A DNA stretch of 64,000 nt from Sphingobium fuliginis (GCF_004152845.1 NZ_SEON01000003.1:372001-436000); one strand, 5' to 3'; positions 1-9,082 are shown, numbered from the stretch's first letter. Notes: generated by a model not told the origin, from the sequence alone. Program-made: numbers and translations.

Positions 1-42
1 AACAACATCACGGCGAAGCGCACGCTGGATCTGCCGGCCTGA
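1..42 (+). CDS. C-terminal end of an acyl-CoA dehydrogenase (partial)
   Basis: Only the last 13 codons and a TGA stop are inside the window. The residues read NNITAKRTLDLPA, which fits the usual acyl-CoA dehydrogenase C-terminus of the form N-x-I-x-x-R-x-L-x-L-P. The next gene starts 32 bases downstream on the same strand and is itself an atypical acyl-CoA dehydrogenase. I therefore infer that this is the catalytic partner subunit of a heteromeric enzyme. The assignment rests on a very short tail and on the neighbour, so it is tentative. Confidence 0.5.
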   Translation, partial: NNITAKRTLDLPA

Positions 43-74
43 CAAAAGAGACGAATAAGGATGGGATCGGGAGG

Positions 75-1220
75 ATGCTGAACGAAGAACAGCAGATGCT
101 GAGGGACATGGCGGCGGAATGGGTGCGTGATCGCCTGCCCGTGACGGCGCTGCGGTCGCTCTATGGCCATGATGGTGGCGGCCGGCCGGATGCGGAGGGT
201 TTCGATCCGGCGGCCTGGACGGAAATGGCCCAGATGGGCTGGACGGGCATTTTGGTGCCGGAGGCGCAGGGCGGCTCCGATTTCGGCTGTCGCAGCATGG
301 GACTGGTGCTGGAAGAACTGGGTCGGACATTAGGCGCTTCGCCGCTGCTGAGTTCGGCGCTGGTGGCGGCATCGGCGCTGCGGCTGGGCGGGACGGAGGC
401 GCAACAGGCGCGCTGGCTGCCGGGCATTGCCGACGGATCGGCCATAGGCACGCTCGCGGCGGAGGAAGGGTCGCAGCATGAGCGCGAGAAGATCGCGCTC
501 GCCGCCATGGCGGTGGGCGACGGGTGGGTGCTGAACGGCATCAAGCGGCCCGTGCAGGATGGCATGGCGGCGACCTTCGCCATCGTCGCGGCGCGCACCC
601 ATGGCCTCCCTGGCGACAGGGACGGGATCACCCTGTTCCTGGTGGAAAGCGATACGCCCGGCCTCTCGCGGGAAGCGCTGGACCAGATCGACGCGCGGCG
701 GCCCGCTCTCTTCAGCTTCGACAATGTGACGGTGAGCGCTGACGCCGTATTGGGCGAAGTGGGCAAGGGTATCGACCTGCTCGACAGTTTGTTCGACCGG
801 GCGGCCATCGGCCTAGCGGCGGAAATGCTGGGCAATGCGTCCCAGGCCTTCGACACCACGCTCGATTATCTCAAGACGCGGGTGCAGTTCGGCGCAGTCA
901 TCGGCTCCTTCCAGGCCTTGCAGCATCGCGCGGCGGAGATGTTCGGGGAACTGCAGCTCGCCCGATCGGCTGTGGAGGCGGCGCTGGACGCCATGGACGC
1001 GAACGATCCCGCCCTCCCCGCCCTCGCCTCCCTGGCCAAGGCGACCGTTGGGGAAACGCTGCACGGTATTTCATCCCAGATGGTCCAGCTTCACGGCGGC
1101 ATCGGCATGACCCATGAGCATGATGCGGGACTTTATCTGAAGCGGGCGCGGGTGGCGGCGCAATGCTATGGCTCGACCGCCTGGCATCGCGAGCGCTGGG
1201 CGCGGCTCAACGGCTATTGA
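75..1220 (+). CDS. acyl-CoA dehydrogenase family protein, probable non-catalytic subunit
   Basis: A 381-residue acyl-CoA dehydrogenase-fold protein, normal in length for the family. The N-terminal helical domain begins MLNEEQQMLRDMAAEW, and the C-terminal four-helix domain contains MVQLHGGIGMTHEHDAGLYLKRA. Where ordinary members carry the catalytic glutamate in a YEGT-like motif, this one reads QCYGSTAWH, so no glutamate is visible there. That pattern is known from the second subunit of heteromeric FadE enzymes of steroid and side-chain degradation. The gene just upstream ends like an ordinary acyl-CoA dehydrogenase, consistent with a pair. Expected role: FAD-dependent alpha,beta-desaturation of a CoA thioester in the cytoplasm. 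The substrate is unknown. Confidence 0.8.
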   Translation: MLNEEQQMLRDMAAEWVRDRLPVTALRSLYGHDGGGRPDAEGFDPAAWTEMAQMGWTGILVPEAQGGSDFGCRSMGLVLEELGRTLGASPLLSSALVAASALRLGGTEAQQARWLPGIADGSAIGTLAAEEGSQHEREKIALAAMAVGDGWVLNGIKRPVQDGMAATFAIVAARTHGLPGDRDGITLFLVESDTPGLSREALDQIDARRPALFSFDNVTVSADAVLGEVGKGIDLLDSLFDRAAIGLAAEMLGNASQAFDTTLDYLKTRVQFGAVIGSFQALQHRAAEMFGELQLARSAVEAALDAMDANDPALPALASLAKATVGETLHGISSQMVQLHGGIGMTHEHDAGLYLKRARVAAQCYGSTAWHRERWARLNGY

Positions 1221-1230
1221 GGCGACCGGC

Positions 1231-2247
1231 ATGCAATCGCGTGAAATCCACCTGAAGCGCCGCCCGATCGGCACGCCGGTCGCGGAAGACTTCGCCATGG
1301 TCACGGTCGACGCACCGCCGCCCGGTCCGGGCGAAGTGCAGGTCCGCAACCTGTGGATGGCGGTCGATCCCGCCATGCGCGGGCGGATGAGCGACGCCAA
1401 GAGCTATGTCCCGCCCTTCGCGCTCGATGCGCCGATGGAGGGGCCGGCGATCGGAGAGGTCATCGCTTCCAATGATCCGGTCTTCGCGCCGGGCGATCTC
1501 GTCTTCTCCCGCCTTGGATGGCGGGAGGTTTTCAACGCCCCTGCCAGTGCGCTTCAGCAGCGGGACAGGAGCGCCCTCCCCACCCAGGCCTGGCTCTGTT
1601 TCGCCGGGATGCCGGGCCTGACGGCCTATGCCGGGCTGATGCGGATCGCACGGCTGCAACCTGACGAGGTCGTATTCGTCTCGGCAGCGTCCGGTGCGGT
1701 CGGCTCGATAGCCTGCCAGATCGCCCGCAACACCGGATGCAAGGTAATCGGATCGGCGGGCGGCCCGGAAAAGACCGCCTTCCTGCGCGATGTGCTGAAG
1801 GTCGACGCCGCCATCGATTACAAGGCGGAGCCGAACCTCACCAAAGCGCTCGCCCGTGAGGTCAAGGCGATCGGCGCGACGGGCATCGACGTTTATTTCG
1901 AAAATGTCGGCGGCGATCATTTGCAGGCCGCGCTGTCGCTGGCTCATAATTTCGCCCGTTTCGCGGTGTGCGGGATGATCTCCCAATATAACGTCACCGA
2001 TGCGCCGACCGTACCGCGCAACCTGACCATGATCATGACCAAGCGCATCCGCATGGAAGGCTTCATCGCACTCGACCATATGGACCTTGAGAGCGAGATG
2101 GTGGAGCGGATGACGGCCTGGAACGCCGCGGGGCAAATGGCTTCGGCGGAAACGGTCTATGAAGGGATCGACAAGGCGCTGGATGCCTTTTGGGGTCTGT
2201 TCACCGGCGCGAATATCGGTCGGACCCTTGTCGGATTCCTGGGGTGA
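1231..2247 (+). CDS. NADP-dependent oxidoreductase, zinc-independent MDR family (CurA/leukotriene B4 dehydrogenase type)
   Basis: A 338-residue medium-chain reductase. The N-terminal half is the GroES-like catalytic domain. A Rossmann fold follows, with the nucleotide-binding stretch SAASGAVGSIACQIA and then FENVGGDH, typical of zinc-free alkenal or 2-alkenone reductases. No zinc-binding cysteines are apparent. I chose the ATG at 1231 (MQSREIHLKRRP), where family homology begins; an in-frame ATG at 1168 would overlap the upstream gene and add 21 unrelated residues. The start lies 10 bases after the upstream stop, so it is in the acyl-CoA operon. It probably reduces an enoyl or enone intermediate with NADPH; the exact step is unknown. 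Confidence 0.8.
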   Translation: MQSREIHLKRRPIGTPVAEDFAMVTVDAPPPGPGEVQVRNLWMAVDPAMRGRMSDAKSYVPPFALDAPMEGPAIGEVIASNDPVFAPGDLVFSRLGWREVFNAPASALQQRDRSALPTQAWLCFAGMPGLTAYAGLMRIARLQPDEVVFVSAASGAVGSIACQIARNTGCKVIGSAGGPEKTAFLRDVLKVDAAIDYKAEPNLTKALAREVKAIGATGIDVYFENVGGDHLQAALSLAHNFARFAVCGMISQYNVTDAPTVPRNLTMIMTKRIRMEGFIALDHMDLESEMVERMTAWNAAGQMASAETVYEGIDKALDAFWGLFTGANIGRTLVGFLG

Positions 2248-2253
2248 AACTGC

Positions 2254-3462
2254 ATGTATGATTTGCTGAAAGGCCTGCGCGTCGTCGAAGGCGCCGCCTT
2301 CATAGCTGGGCCATCCTGTGGCCTGCACCTCGCTCAGATGGGCGCGGAAGTGATCCGCTTCGACGCCATTGGCGGCGGTCCGGACTACCGCCGCTGGCCG
2401 GTCGCGGCCAGTGGGGACAGCCTCTATTGGGAGGGGCTGAACAAGGGCAAGAAATCCATCGCCATCGACCTTGGCCGTCCCGAAGGCCGCGAACTGGCCG
2501 TGGCGCTGGCGACGGCGCCGGGCGACAATGCCGGGCTGTTCCTCACCAACTATCCGGTGAAGGGTTTCCTCAGCCACGAAGCGCTGGCGGCGAGGCGCGC
2601 CGACATCATCACCGTCCGGGTGATGGGCTGGGCTGACGGATCGCCAGCGGTCGACTATACGATCAACGCGGCGGTCGGCGTGCCGCAGATGACGGGGCCG
2701 GCCGATGACGAACGGCCCGTCAACCATGTGCTGCCGGCGTGGGATTTGCTGGGCGGAGCCTATGCCGCCTTCGCGCTGACGTCGGCCCTCCTCCGCCGCA
2801 GGACCAGCGGCCAGGGCGCGGAAATCCGCGTTCCCCTGTCCGATCTGGCGGCGTCCAGCCTGTCGCATCTGGGTTCGGTGGCGGAAGTGCTGTCCGCCGG
2901 AGACCGCCCCCGCATGGGCAATGACCTGTTCGGCGCCTTCGGACGCGATTTCATCACGGCTGACGGCAAGCGGCTGATCGTCGTCGCCATCACGCCGCGC
3001 CAGTGGAGCGGCCTGCTCAAGACGCTGGACCTCAGCGATGCGGTGGCCGCCATCGAAACGGAACTTGGGACCAGCTTCGCCAGGGATGAAGGCGCCCGCT
3101 TCACCCACCGCGCCCGCCTCTTCCCGCTGTTCGAGGTTGCCTTCGCAGGCCGCACGGCCGAAGCGCTGAAACCCGCCTTCGACGCGGGCGGCGTCACCTG
3201 GGGCGAATATCAGACGCTGCATCGGGCGGTGACGACCGACGCGCGCCTGTTCACCGCCAATCCGCTGTTCGAAACACTGACCCATCCGAGCGGCCTCAGC
3301 TATCCGACATCCGGTCCGGCCGGCACGCTGGCGAACGAAGCGCGCGGTCCCGTCGCCATCGCGCCGAAACTGGGGCAACATACCGACGAAGTGCTCGCCA
3401 CCGTACTGGGCCTGGACAGCGGCGCGATCGGACGGCTGCATGATGAAGGGCTGGTGGCATGA
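2254..3462 (+). CDS. class III CoA-transferase, CaiB/BaiF family
   Basis: A 402-residue CaiB/BaiF-type enzyme that would move CoA between a CoA thioester and a free acid through an enzyme-bound aspartyl-CoA intermediate. It begins MYDLLKGLRVVEGAAFIAGP. The motif LNKGKKSIAIDL is characteristic, and the aspartate in LPAWDLLGG sits where the family's catalytic aspartate is expected. The family often activates or racemises acids such as carnitine, oxalate, bile acids or alpha-methylacyl-CoA. The gene follows the MDR reductase by 6 bases and overlaps the hydratase gene by 4 bases (ATGA), so the three are translationally coupled. Substrate not predictable from sequence. Confidence 0.87.
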   Translation: MYDLLKGLRVVEGAAFIAGPSCGLHLAQMGAEVIRFDAIGGGPDYRRWPVAASGDSLYWEGLNKGKKSIAIDLGRPEGRELAVALATAPGDNAGLFLTNYPVKGFLSHEALAARRADIITVRVMGWADGSPAVDYTINAAVGVPQMTGPADDERPVNHVLPAWDLLGGAYAAFALTSALLRRRTSGQGAEIRVPLSDLAASSLSHLGSVAEVLSAGDRPRMGNDLFGAFGRDFITADGKRLIVVAITPRQWSGLLKTLDLSDAVAAIETELGTSFARDEGARFTHRARLFPLFEVAFAGRTAEALKPAFDAGGVTWGEYQTLHRAVTTDARLFTANPLFETLTHPSGLSYPTSGPAGTLANEARGPVAIAPKLGQHTDEVLATVLGLDSGAIGRLHDEGLVA

Positions 3463-4283
3463 CCGTGACCGAAGCCGACATCGCCCATTGGCGCAGCTGG
3501 ATCGGCAAGACAGAAAGCCGCACTGAAATTCTGGATAGTCAGGCGCTCACCCGCTTTGCAGCCGCCATAGGCGAACCGCTGAACGTCGGGGAAATCCAGC
3601 CGTCCCTCGCCCATTGGGCCTTCTTCCTGCCCGTCGCCGCAGCGGACCGGATCGGTCCCGACGGCCACCCCAGACGCGGAGGCTTCCTGCCCCCGGTCAG
3701 CCTGCCCCGCCGCATGTTCGCGGCATCGGACATGGCATTCGGTCCCTCTCTGCTGCTCGACAGGGAGGCGACCCGCATCTCCACCGTGCGCGATGTCGCG
3801 CATAAATCGGGACGCAGCGGCGAGCTGATCCTGCTGACCGTGGACCATCGCATCGTCCAGGGGGGCGATGAATGCGTGCGCGAGACCCAGACCATCGTCT
3901 ATCGCGATGCAGGCGGCGCGACTCCCGCCATCGTTCCGGCCCCATTCCCCTCGGAGGAGAAGGACGCTGTCTGGACGCCGTCCACGGTCGATCTGTTCCG
4001 CTTTTCCGCCGTGACCTTCAACAGCCATCGCATCCATTACGACCTGCCCTATGCTTGCGCGGACGAAGGTTATCCGGGGCTGGTGATCCACGGTCCCTTC
4101 ACCGCCGCCAAGCTGTTCGGCCAAGCCCGCAACGGAGGGCGCATGCCCAGCCGCTTCTCCTTCCGCGCCGTCGCCCCGGTCTTTTGCGGCCAGAGCGTGC
4201 TGCTGCGCGAGGATGAGGGCGGTCGCTTCCGCGCCATTCGCTGCGACGGCATGGACGCCATGGTGGCGGACGTCGCTTATTGA
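3459..4283 (+). CDS. HTD2/MaoC-like acyl-CoA hydratase (double hot-dog)
   Basis: A 274-residue protein resembling FAS1-like/HTD2-type dehydratases, such as mesaconyl-C4-CoA hydratase. The second hot-dog repeat contains TFNSHRIHYDLPYA and YPGLVIHGPF, the usual hydratase-2 region with its His and Asp. The first half has LAHWAFFLPVAAAD and RRMFAASDMAFGPSLL. It would reversibly hydrate an enoyl-CoA in the cytoplasm. The ATG at 3459 overlaps the stop of the CoA-transferase gene (ATGA). In the operon this supplies the hydration step between the dehydrogenases and the thiolase. No separate 3-hydroxyacyl-CoA dehydrogenase is visible in the window part of the operon. Confidence 0.8.
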   Translation: MTVTEADIAHWRSWIGKTESRTEILDSQALTRFAAAIGEPLNVGEIQPSLAHWAFFLPVAAADRIGPDGHPRRGGFLPPVSLPRRMFAASDMAFGPSLLLDREATRISTVRDVAHKSGRSGELILLTVDHRIVQGGDECVRETQTIVYRDAGGATPAIVPAPFPSEEKDAVWTPSTVDLFRFSAVTFNSHRIHYDLPYACADEGYPGLVIHGPFTAAKLFGQARNGGRMPSRFSFRAVAPVFCGQSVLLREDEGGRFRAIRCDGMDAMVADVAY

Positions 4284-4308
4284 AGTTCTGAGAGAGGAGT
4301 TTTTCGAG

Positions 4309-5463
4309 ATGGACGCCGAGACGTTCGACCTGTTCCGCACCACCGTCCAGCGCTTCGTCGCGGAAAAGCTGATCCCCGCCGAAGATGCGGTCGAGGAGGC
4401 CGACGCCGTCCCCGAAAGCATCATCCAGCAGATGCGCGACATGGGCCTGTTCGGCCTTTCCGTGCCGGAGGAATTTGGCGGCCTTGGCTGCACCATGGCG
4501 GAGGAAGCGGCGATCATCCGGGAGATCACCCGCGCCTCGGTCGTGTTCCGCTCCGTCATCGGCACCACGGTCGGCATCGGCAGCCAGGGCATCGTCATGG
4601 ACGGCACCGAGGAGCAGAAGCGCGAATGGCTGCCCAAATTCGCGACCGGCGAAGCCATCGCCAGCTTCGGCCTGACAGAGCCGGAGGCGGGTTCCGACGC
4701 GGGTTCGCTGCGCACGGTCGCGATCAGGGACGGCGACAATTACCGCATCAGCGGCACCAAGCGCTACATCACCAATGCCCCCCGCGCGAGCGTCTTCACG
4801 CTGATGGCGCGCACGGAGCCCGATGTGAAGGGCGCGGCGGGCATCTCCGCCTTCATCCTGCCCGCCAGCACGCCCGGCATCAGCTTCGGCAAGCCCGAAA
4901 AGAAAATGGGGCAGAAGGGGTCGATCACCACGGACGTCATCCTGGACGATGTGGTCGTGCCAGCGAGCGCCATCATCGGCGGCGTTCCCGGGCGCGGCTT
5001 CAAGACCGCGATGAAGGTGCTGGATCGCGGACGCATCCATATCGCGGCCGTCTCGCTCGGCATGTGCCAGCGGCTGATCGACATGGCGCTCTCCTATGCG
5101 CTGGAGCGCAAGCAGTTCGGCCAGCGCATCGCCGACTTCCAGCTTGTCCAGGGCATGCTGGCCGACATGAAGGTCGACATGCTGACCACCGAAGCGCTGA
5201 TGCAGTCGGTCGCGGCGCAGTTCGACGCGGGCGAGCCCGTCAGCCTGGAATGCGCCGCGCTCAAATATCATGCATCTGAAGCTGTGGGCCGGATCGCGGA
5301 CCGCGCCGTGCAAATCTATGGCGGCGCCGGCTATATGGCCGAATATAAGGTGGAGCGCTTCTATCGCGATGTCCGTCTGCTGCGCATCTATGAAGGCACC
5401 AGCCAGATCCAGCAGACCATCATCGCCAGGCAGATGATCCGCCAGGCCGAATCCGCCCGCTGA
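4309..5463 (+). CDS. acyl-CoA dehydrogenase
   Basis: A 384-residue FAD-dependent acyl-CoA dehydrogenase with a complete set of motifs: AFGLTEPEAGSDAG-like flavin/substrate loop (here FGLTEPEAGSDAGS), ISGTKRYITNA, the C-terminal IYGGAGYMAEY and the catalytic region IYEGTSQIQQTI with its glutamate. The start chosen is the ATG at 4309 (MDAETFDLFRTT), because agagaggag lies 8-16 bases upstream; a longer in-frame ATG at 4213 would run inside the hydratase gene. It catalyses alpha,beta-desaturation of an acyl-CoA, passing electrons to ETF. It lies between hydratase and thiolase genes of the same operon and is canonical, unlike the gene at 75. Confidence 0.9.
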   Translation: MDAETFDLFRTTVQRFVAEKLIPAEDAVEEADAVPESIIQQMRDMGLFGLSVPEEFGGLGCTMAEEAAIIREITRASVVFRSVIGTTVGIGSQGIVMDGTEEQKREWLPKFATGEAIASFGLTEPEAGSDAGSLRTVAIRDGDNYRISGTKRYITNAPRASVFTLMARTEPDVKGAAGISAFILPASTPGISFGKPEKKMGQKGSITTDVILDDVVVPASAIIGGVPGRGFKTAMKVLDRGRIHIAAVSLGMCQRLIDMALSYALERKQFGQRIADFQLVQGMLADMKVDMLTTEALMQSVAAQFDAGEPVSLECAALKYHASEAVGRIADRAVQIYGGAGYMAEYKVERFYRDVRLLRIYEGTSQIQQTIIARQMIRQAESAR

Positions 5464-5488
5464 TTTTTCATCCGAAGGACTTATCCCC

Positions 5489-6685
5489 ATGCGCAGAGCC
5501 GCCATCGTCGCCCCCATCCGCACCGCCGTCGGCAAATATGGCGGGTCGCTCAAGTCGATGACGGCGGGCGATCTGGGCGCCATCATCATCAAGGCGCTGG
5601 TGGATCGCACCAGGATCGACCCCGAGCGGATCGACGACGTGGTGTTCAGCCAGGGCTATGGCAATGGCGAGGCGCCCTGCATCGGCCGCTGGTCGGCGCT
5701 GGCGGCGGGGCTGCCCGAATCCATTCCCGGCGTGCAGCTCGACCGGCGCTGCGGCTCCGGACTTCAGGCGGTGATCGACGCCGCCATGCGTATCCAGACC
5801 GGCGCCGCGGACATGGTGATCGCGGGCGGCGTGGAAAGCATGTCGAACGTCGAATATTATTCGATCGATCATCGCTGGGGCGCCCGGTCCGGCTCGACCC
5901 AGTTCCACGACCGCCTGACGCGGGGCCGGGTGATGTCCCAGCCGATCGAACGCTATGGCATCATCAGCGGCATGATCGAGACGGCGAACAATCTCGCCAG
6001 GGATTATGACATCTCGCGGGAAGCCTGCGACGAATATGCCGCGATGAGCCACCAGCGCGCCGCCGCCGCATGGGAAGCGGGCAAGTTCGACGACGAACTG
6101 GTTCCCGTCCCAGTGCCGCAGCGCAAGGGCGAGCCCCTGATGTTCGTGAAGGATGAGGGCATCCGCGCCGACGCCACGCCGGAATCGCTGGCCCTGCTGA
6201 AGCCCATCGAGAAGGACGGCGTCGTCACCGCCGGCAATGCCAGCCAGCAGAATGACGCGGCGGCGGCCTGCCTCGTGGTGGCGGAAGACAAGCTCAGCGA
6301 ACTCGGCCTGGCGCCCATGGGCTATCTGCATAGCTGGTCGGCGGCGGGCTGCGACCCCTCGCGCATGGGCATCGGGCCGGTTCCGGCGGTCGAACGGCTG
6401 TTCGCACGCACCGGCCTCGGGTGGAAAGACATCGATCTGGTCGAACTCAACGAAGCCTTCGCGCCACAGGTGCTCGCCTGCCTCAAGGGCTGGAACTGGG
6501 ACGACCGGGACAAGCTGAACGTCAATGGCTCGGGCATTTCGCTGGGCCATCCCATCGGGGCTACGGGCGGACGGATTCTCGCCAATCTGCTGCGGGAATT
6601 GCAGCGACGCGATGGACGCTATGGACTGGAGACGATGTGCATTGGCGGCGGCCAGGGTCTGGCCGCCATATTCGAGCGAGCCTGA
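5489..6685 (+). CDS. thiolase (acetyl-CoA C-acyltransferase)
   Basis: A 398-residue thiolase. The nucleophilic cysteine is Cys88 in DRRCGSGLQAV. The other active-site blocks are NEAFAPQ, the histidine in GHPIGATGGR, and the second cysteine in MCIGGGQG. Such enzymes cleave a 3-ketoacyl-CoA with CoA to release acetyl-CoA or propionyl-CoA plus a shortened acyl-CoA; biosynthetic use is possible but unlikely in this context. It is the last gene of the operon, 25 bases after the acyl-CoA dehydrogenase, and is followed by a convergent gene after a hairpin. Substrate chain length cannot be judged from sequence. Confidence 0.9.
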   Translation: MRRAAIVAPIRTAVGKYGGSLKSMTAGDLGAIIIKALVDRTRIDPERIDDVVFSQGYGNGEAPCIGRWSALAAGLPESIPGVQLDRRCGSGLQAVIDAAMRIQTGAADMVIAGGVESMSNVEYYSIDHRWGARSGSTQFHDRLTRGRVMSQPIERYGIISGMIETANNLARDYDISREACDEYAAMSHQRAAAAWEAGKFDDELVPVPVPQRKGEPLMFVKDEGIRADATPESLALLKPIEKDGVVTAGNASQQNDAAAACLVVAEDKLSELGLAPMGYLHSWSAAGCDPSRMGIGPVPAVERLFARTGLGWKDIDLVELNEAFAPQVLACLKGWNWDDRDKLNVNGSGISLGHPIGATGGRILANLLRELQRRDGRYGLETMCIGGGQGLAAIFERA

Positions 6686-6707
6686 CAAAGGAGCATGGCC
6701 GCCCAAG

Positions 6708-6731
6708 GGGGAGCGTCAATGTCCGCTCCCC
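6708..6731. terminator. possible bidirectional terminator between convergent genes
   Basis: Perfect 8-bp inverted repeat GGGGAGCG / CGCTCCCC with an 8-base loop, lying between the ends of the thiolase and cinA-like genes. No T-run follows on either side, so intrinsic termination would be weak. Confidence 0.4.
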
Positions 6732-6756
6732 ATCCGAAGCACCTATGGGGCGCGGC

Positions 6757-7518
6757 TCAAATTCCCCCGGCCACCACCGGCCAGCCGCCCTGCTCCAACC
6801 CGGCGCTCAAGTCCGCCACGCACCGATCCAGCCCTTCCGCGTCGACTGAGCGGATCACGAAATTAGCGCCCGTCCTCCCCTCGCGGAAGAAGGGATAGCT
6901 GCCGATCTGGCAACCCTCATGCGCCCGTTCCGTCGCGCCGAGAAGGTCGGCGATCTCGCTTTCCGCCACCCAGCAACCGATGGTGGCGGACAGCACCGGC
7001 AGCCCCCCCTCCAGCTTCCCCGTCAGGCTATCCAGCATCCCGGCGGTGATATGCGGCACGCCGGCCATGATGAAGATATTGCCATGCCGAATGCCCGGAG
7101 CGCCCGACATGCGATTTTCGATCAGGCTTGATCCGGCAGGTGCGCGGGCCATGCGCAGACGCGCCTCGGTCAAGCCTCCGCGCGTTTCATAATAGGCCGA
7201 CAGCATCGCCTGCGCCTCGGGGTGGATTTCAACGTCGACGCCCAGCGCCGCGGCGATGGCGTCCACGGTAATATCGTCGTGGGTCGGCCCGATGCCGCCG
7301 GTCGTGAACAGATAATCGTTGCGTGCGCGAAGCGCATTCACCGCTTCCACGATCGCGTCGCTGTCATCGGCGACCACCCGCACTTCGCGCAGGCGGATGC
7401 CCTGCACATTCAGCCATGTCGCAATCTGCGACACATTCTTGTCCTGGGTCCTGCCCGAGAGAATCTCGTCGCCGATCACGATCAGCGCTGCGGTCCATAT
7501 GCGGGTCGGGTCGGCCAT
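6757..7518 (-). CDS. CinA-like molybdopterin-binding domain protein (competence/damage-inducible protein A)
   Basis: A 253-residue protein consisting of the MoaB/Mog-like CinA N-terminal domain. It has ALIVIGDEILSGRTQDKN near the start, FTTGGIGPTHDDIT in the middle and NIFIMAGVPHIT later. The C-terminal nicotinamide-nucleotide amidase domain of full-length CinA is absent, as is usual for the short form in alphaproteobacteria. The start chosen is the ATG at 7518 (MADPTRIW); the upstream ATG at 7578 would add 20 Arg/Gly-rich residues of no family character. It is divergent from map, with about 80 bases between. Members have been tied to NAD metabolite repair, but the role of the short form is unclear. 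Confidence 0.88.
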   Translation of the reverse strand: MADPTRIWTAALIVIGDEILSGRTQDKNVSQIATWLNVQGIRLREVRVVADDSDAIVEAVNALRARNDYLFTTGGIGPTHDDITVDAIAAALGVDVEIHPEAQAMLSAYYETRGGLTEARLRMARAPAGSSLIENRMSGAPGIRHGNIFIMAGVPHITAGMLDSLTGKLEGGLPVLSATIGCWVAESEIADLLGATERAHEGCQIGSYPFFREGRTGANFVIRSVDAEGLDRCVADLSAGLEQGGWPVVAGGI

Positions 7519-7598
7519 AGGCTGGCCATAGCTTCTGCCGCGCGCCCTGCCTAGCCGCCCTCTCGCATTATGCGGCATCCCCGCCTATAATCACGTCC

Positions 7599-8429
7599 AT
7601 GACCGAATATATGACGATGACGGCGGACGCGCCGATTTCCCGCTCGACCGCGATCAAGCTCTATGACGCGGCCGGTTTCGAAGGCATGCGCAAGGCCGGG
7701 CGGCTGGCCGCGGAGATACTGGACGCGCTGGTGCCCCACGTCGTGCCGGGCGTCACGACCGGAGAGCTGGACGACATCGTCCGCCGCATGACGCTGGACG
7801 GCGGCGGCGTGCCCGCGACTTTGGGCTATCGCGGCTACACCCATAGCTGTTGCATCTCGCTCAACAATGTCATCTGCCACGGCATTCCCGGCGATCAGAA
7901 GCTGAAGGAAGGCGACATATTGAATATCGATGTGACGCCGCTGGTCGATGGCTGGCACGGCGACAGCAGCCGTATGTATATTTGCGGCGAAGCCCCGATC
8001 AAGGCGCGGCGCCTGGTCGAAGTCACCTATGAATGCCTGATGCTGGGTATTGAGCAGGCTAAGCCCGGCAATATGCTGGGCGACATCGGCCATGCCATCC
8101 AGCGCCATGCGGAAAAGCACCGCTATGGCGTCGTGCGCGATTTCTGCGGCCACGGCCTGGGCCGCGTGTTCCATGACAGCCCGGAGGTGGTCCATGTCGG
8201 CCGCCCCGGCACCGGCCCGGAACTCAAGCCCGGCATGTTCTTCACCATCGAACCGATGATCAATATCGGCAAGCCGGGCGTGAAGATGCTGGAGGATGGC
8301 TGGACGGCGGTCACGCGCGACCGTACCCTGTCCGCGCAGTTCGAACACAGCATCGGCATCACTGAAACCGGTTGCGAGATATTCACCAGGAGCCCTGCGG
8401 GTCTCGACGCGCCGCCCTATCAGCGTTGA
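7599..8429 (+). CDS. map: methionine aminopeptidase, type I
   Basis: A 276-residue type I methionine aminopeptidase that removes the initiator methionine from nascent proteins. The five metal ligands are visible in order: the two aspartates in NIDVTPLVDGWHGDSSRMY, the histidine in FCGHGLGRVFHD, the glutamate in FTIEPMIN and the one in FEHSIGIT. The N-terminus carries about 18 residues before the catalytic fold; ATG codons at 7599, 7611 and 7617 are all possible starts. The gene is 80 bases from the divergent cinA-like gene and is followed by the glnB control region. Expected to be constitutive and essential. Confidence 0.95.
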   Translation: MTEYMTMTADAPISRSTAIKLYDAAGFEGMRKAGRLAAEILDALVPHVVPGVTTGELDDIVRRMTLDGGGVPATLGYRGYTHSCCISLNNVICHGIPGDQKLKEGDILNIDVTPLVDGWHGDSSRMYICGEAPIKARRLVEVTYECLMLGIEQAKPGNMLGDIGHAIQRHAEKHRYGVVRDFCGHGLGRVFHDSPEVVHVGRPGTGPELKPGMFFTIEPMINIGKPGVKMLEDGWTAVTRDRTLSAQFEHSIGITETGCEIFTRSPAGLDAPPYQR

Positions 8430-8468
8430 TCATATCAGCCATGCCTAAAAAATGGGCAGCACATCATG

Positions 8469-8493
8469 ATATTGCCCGAAATCCGGGCAATAT
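8469..8493. promoter_or_regulatory. dyad upstream of glnBA, candidate NtrC-type enhancer site
   Basis: Perfect 10-bp arms ATATTGCCCG / CGGGCAATAT separated by AAATC. The inner 7-5-7 layout (TTGCCCG-N5-CGGGCAA) has the same geometry as NtrC sites, though the half-site bases differ from the enteric consensus. Its centre lies about 90 bases before the transcript start expected from the sigma-54 promoter. No T-run follows, so a map terminator is less likely. NtrC binding is inference. Confidence 0.4.
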
Positions 8494-8542
8494 GGACAAA
8501 AGTTGCTGCATCGCAGAAAGCAGTTTCCAGCGATTCGCTATT

Positions 8543-9010
<468 letters not shown>

Positions 9011-9064
9011 TTTTCACCAAACTTCTCGCCGGCTTCAGCGGTCTGGCGGCTGACCACATCAACT

Positions 9065-9082
9065 TACCCCTTCGGGGGGGTA
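9065..9082 (+). promoter_or_regulatory. UUCG-loop hairpin between glnB and glnA
   Basis: TACCCC-TTCG-GGGGGGTA can form a stable hairpin 25 bases before the glnA start. It could act as an mRNA processing or stability element that sets the glnB:glnA ratio. There is no T-run, so it is not a simple terminator. Confidence 0.4.

Noticed and set aside
1207..3441. 744-codon open frame on the minus strand
   Set aside because: Antisense to three well-supported catabolic genes; its Arg/Gly/His-rich product matches no family and results from high third-position GC.
8469..8493. Intrinsic terminator of map
   Set aside because: A strong stem but no T-run on the plus strand; its geometry and place suit a regulatory dyad better, though a Rho-independent role is not excluded.
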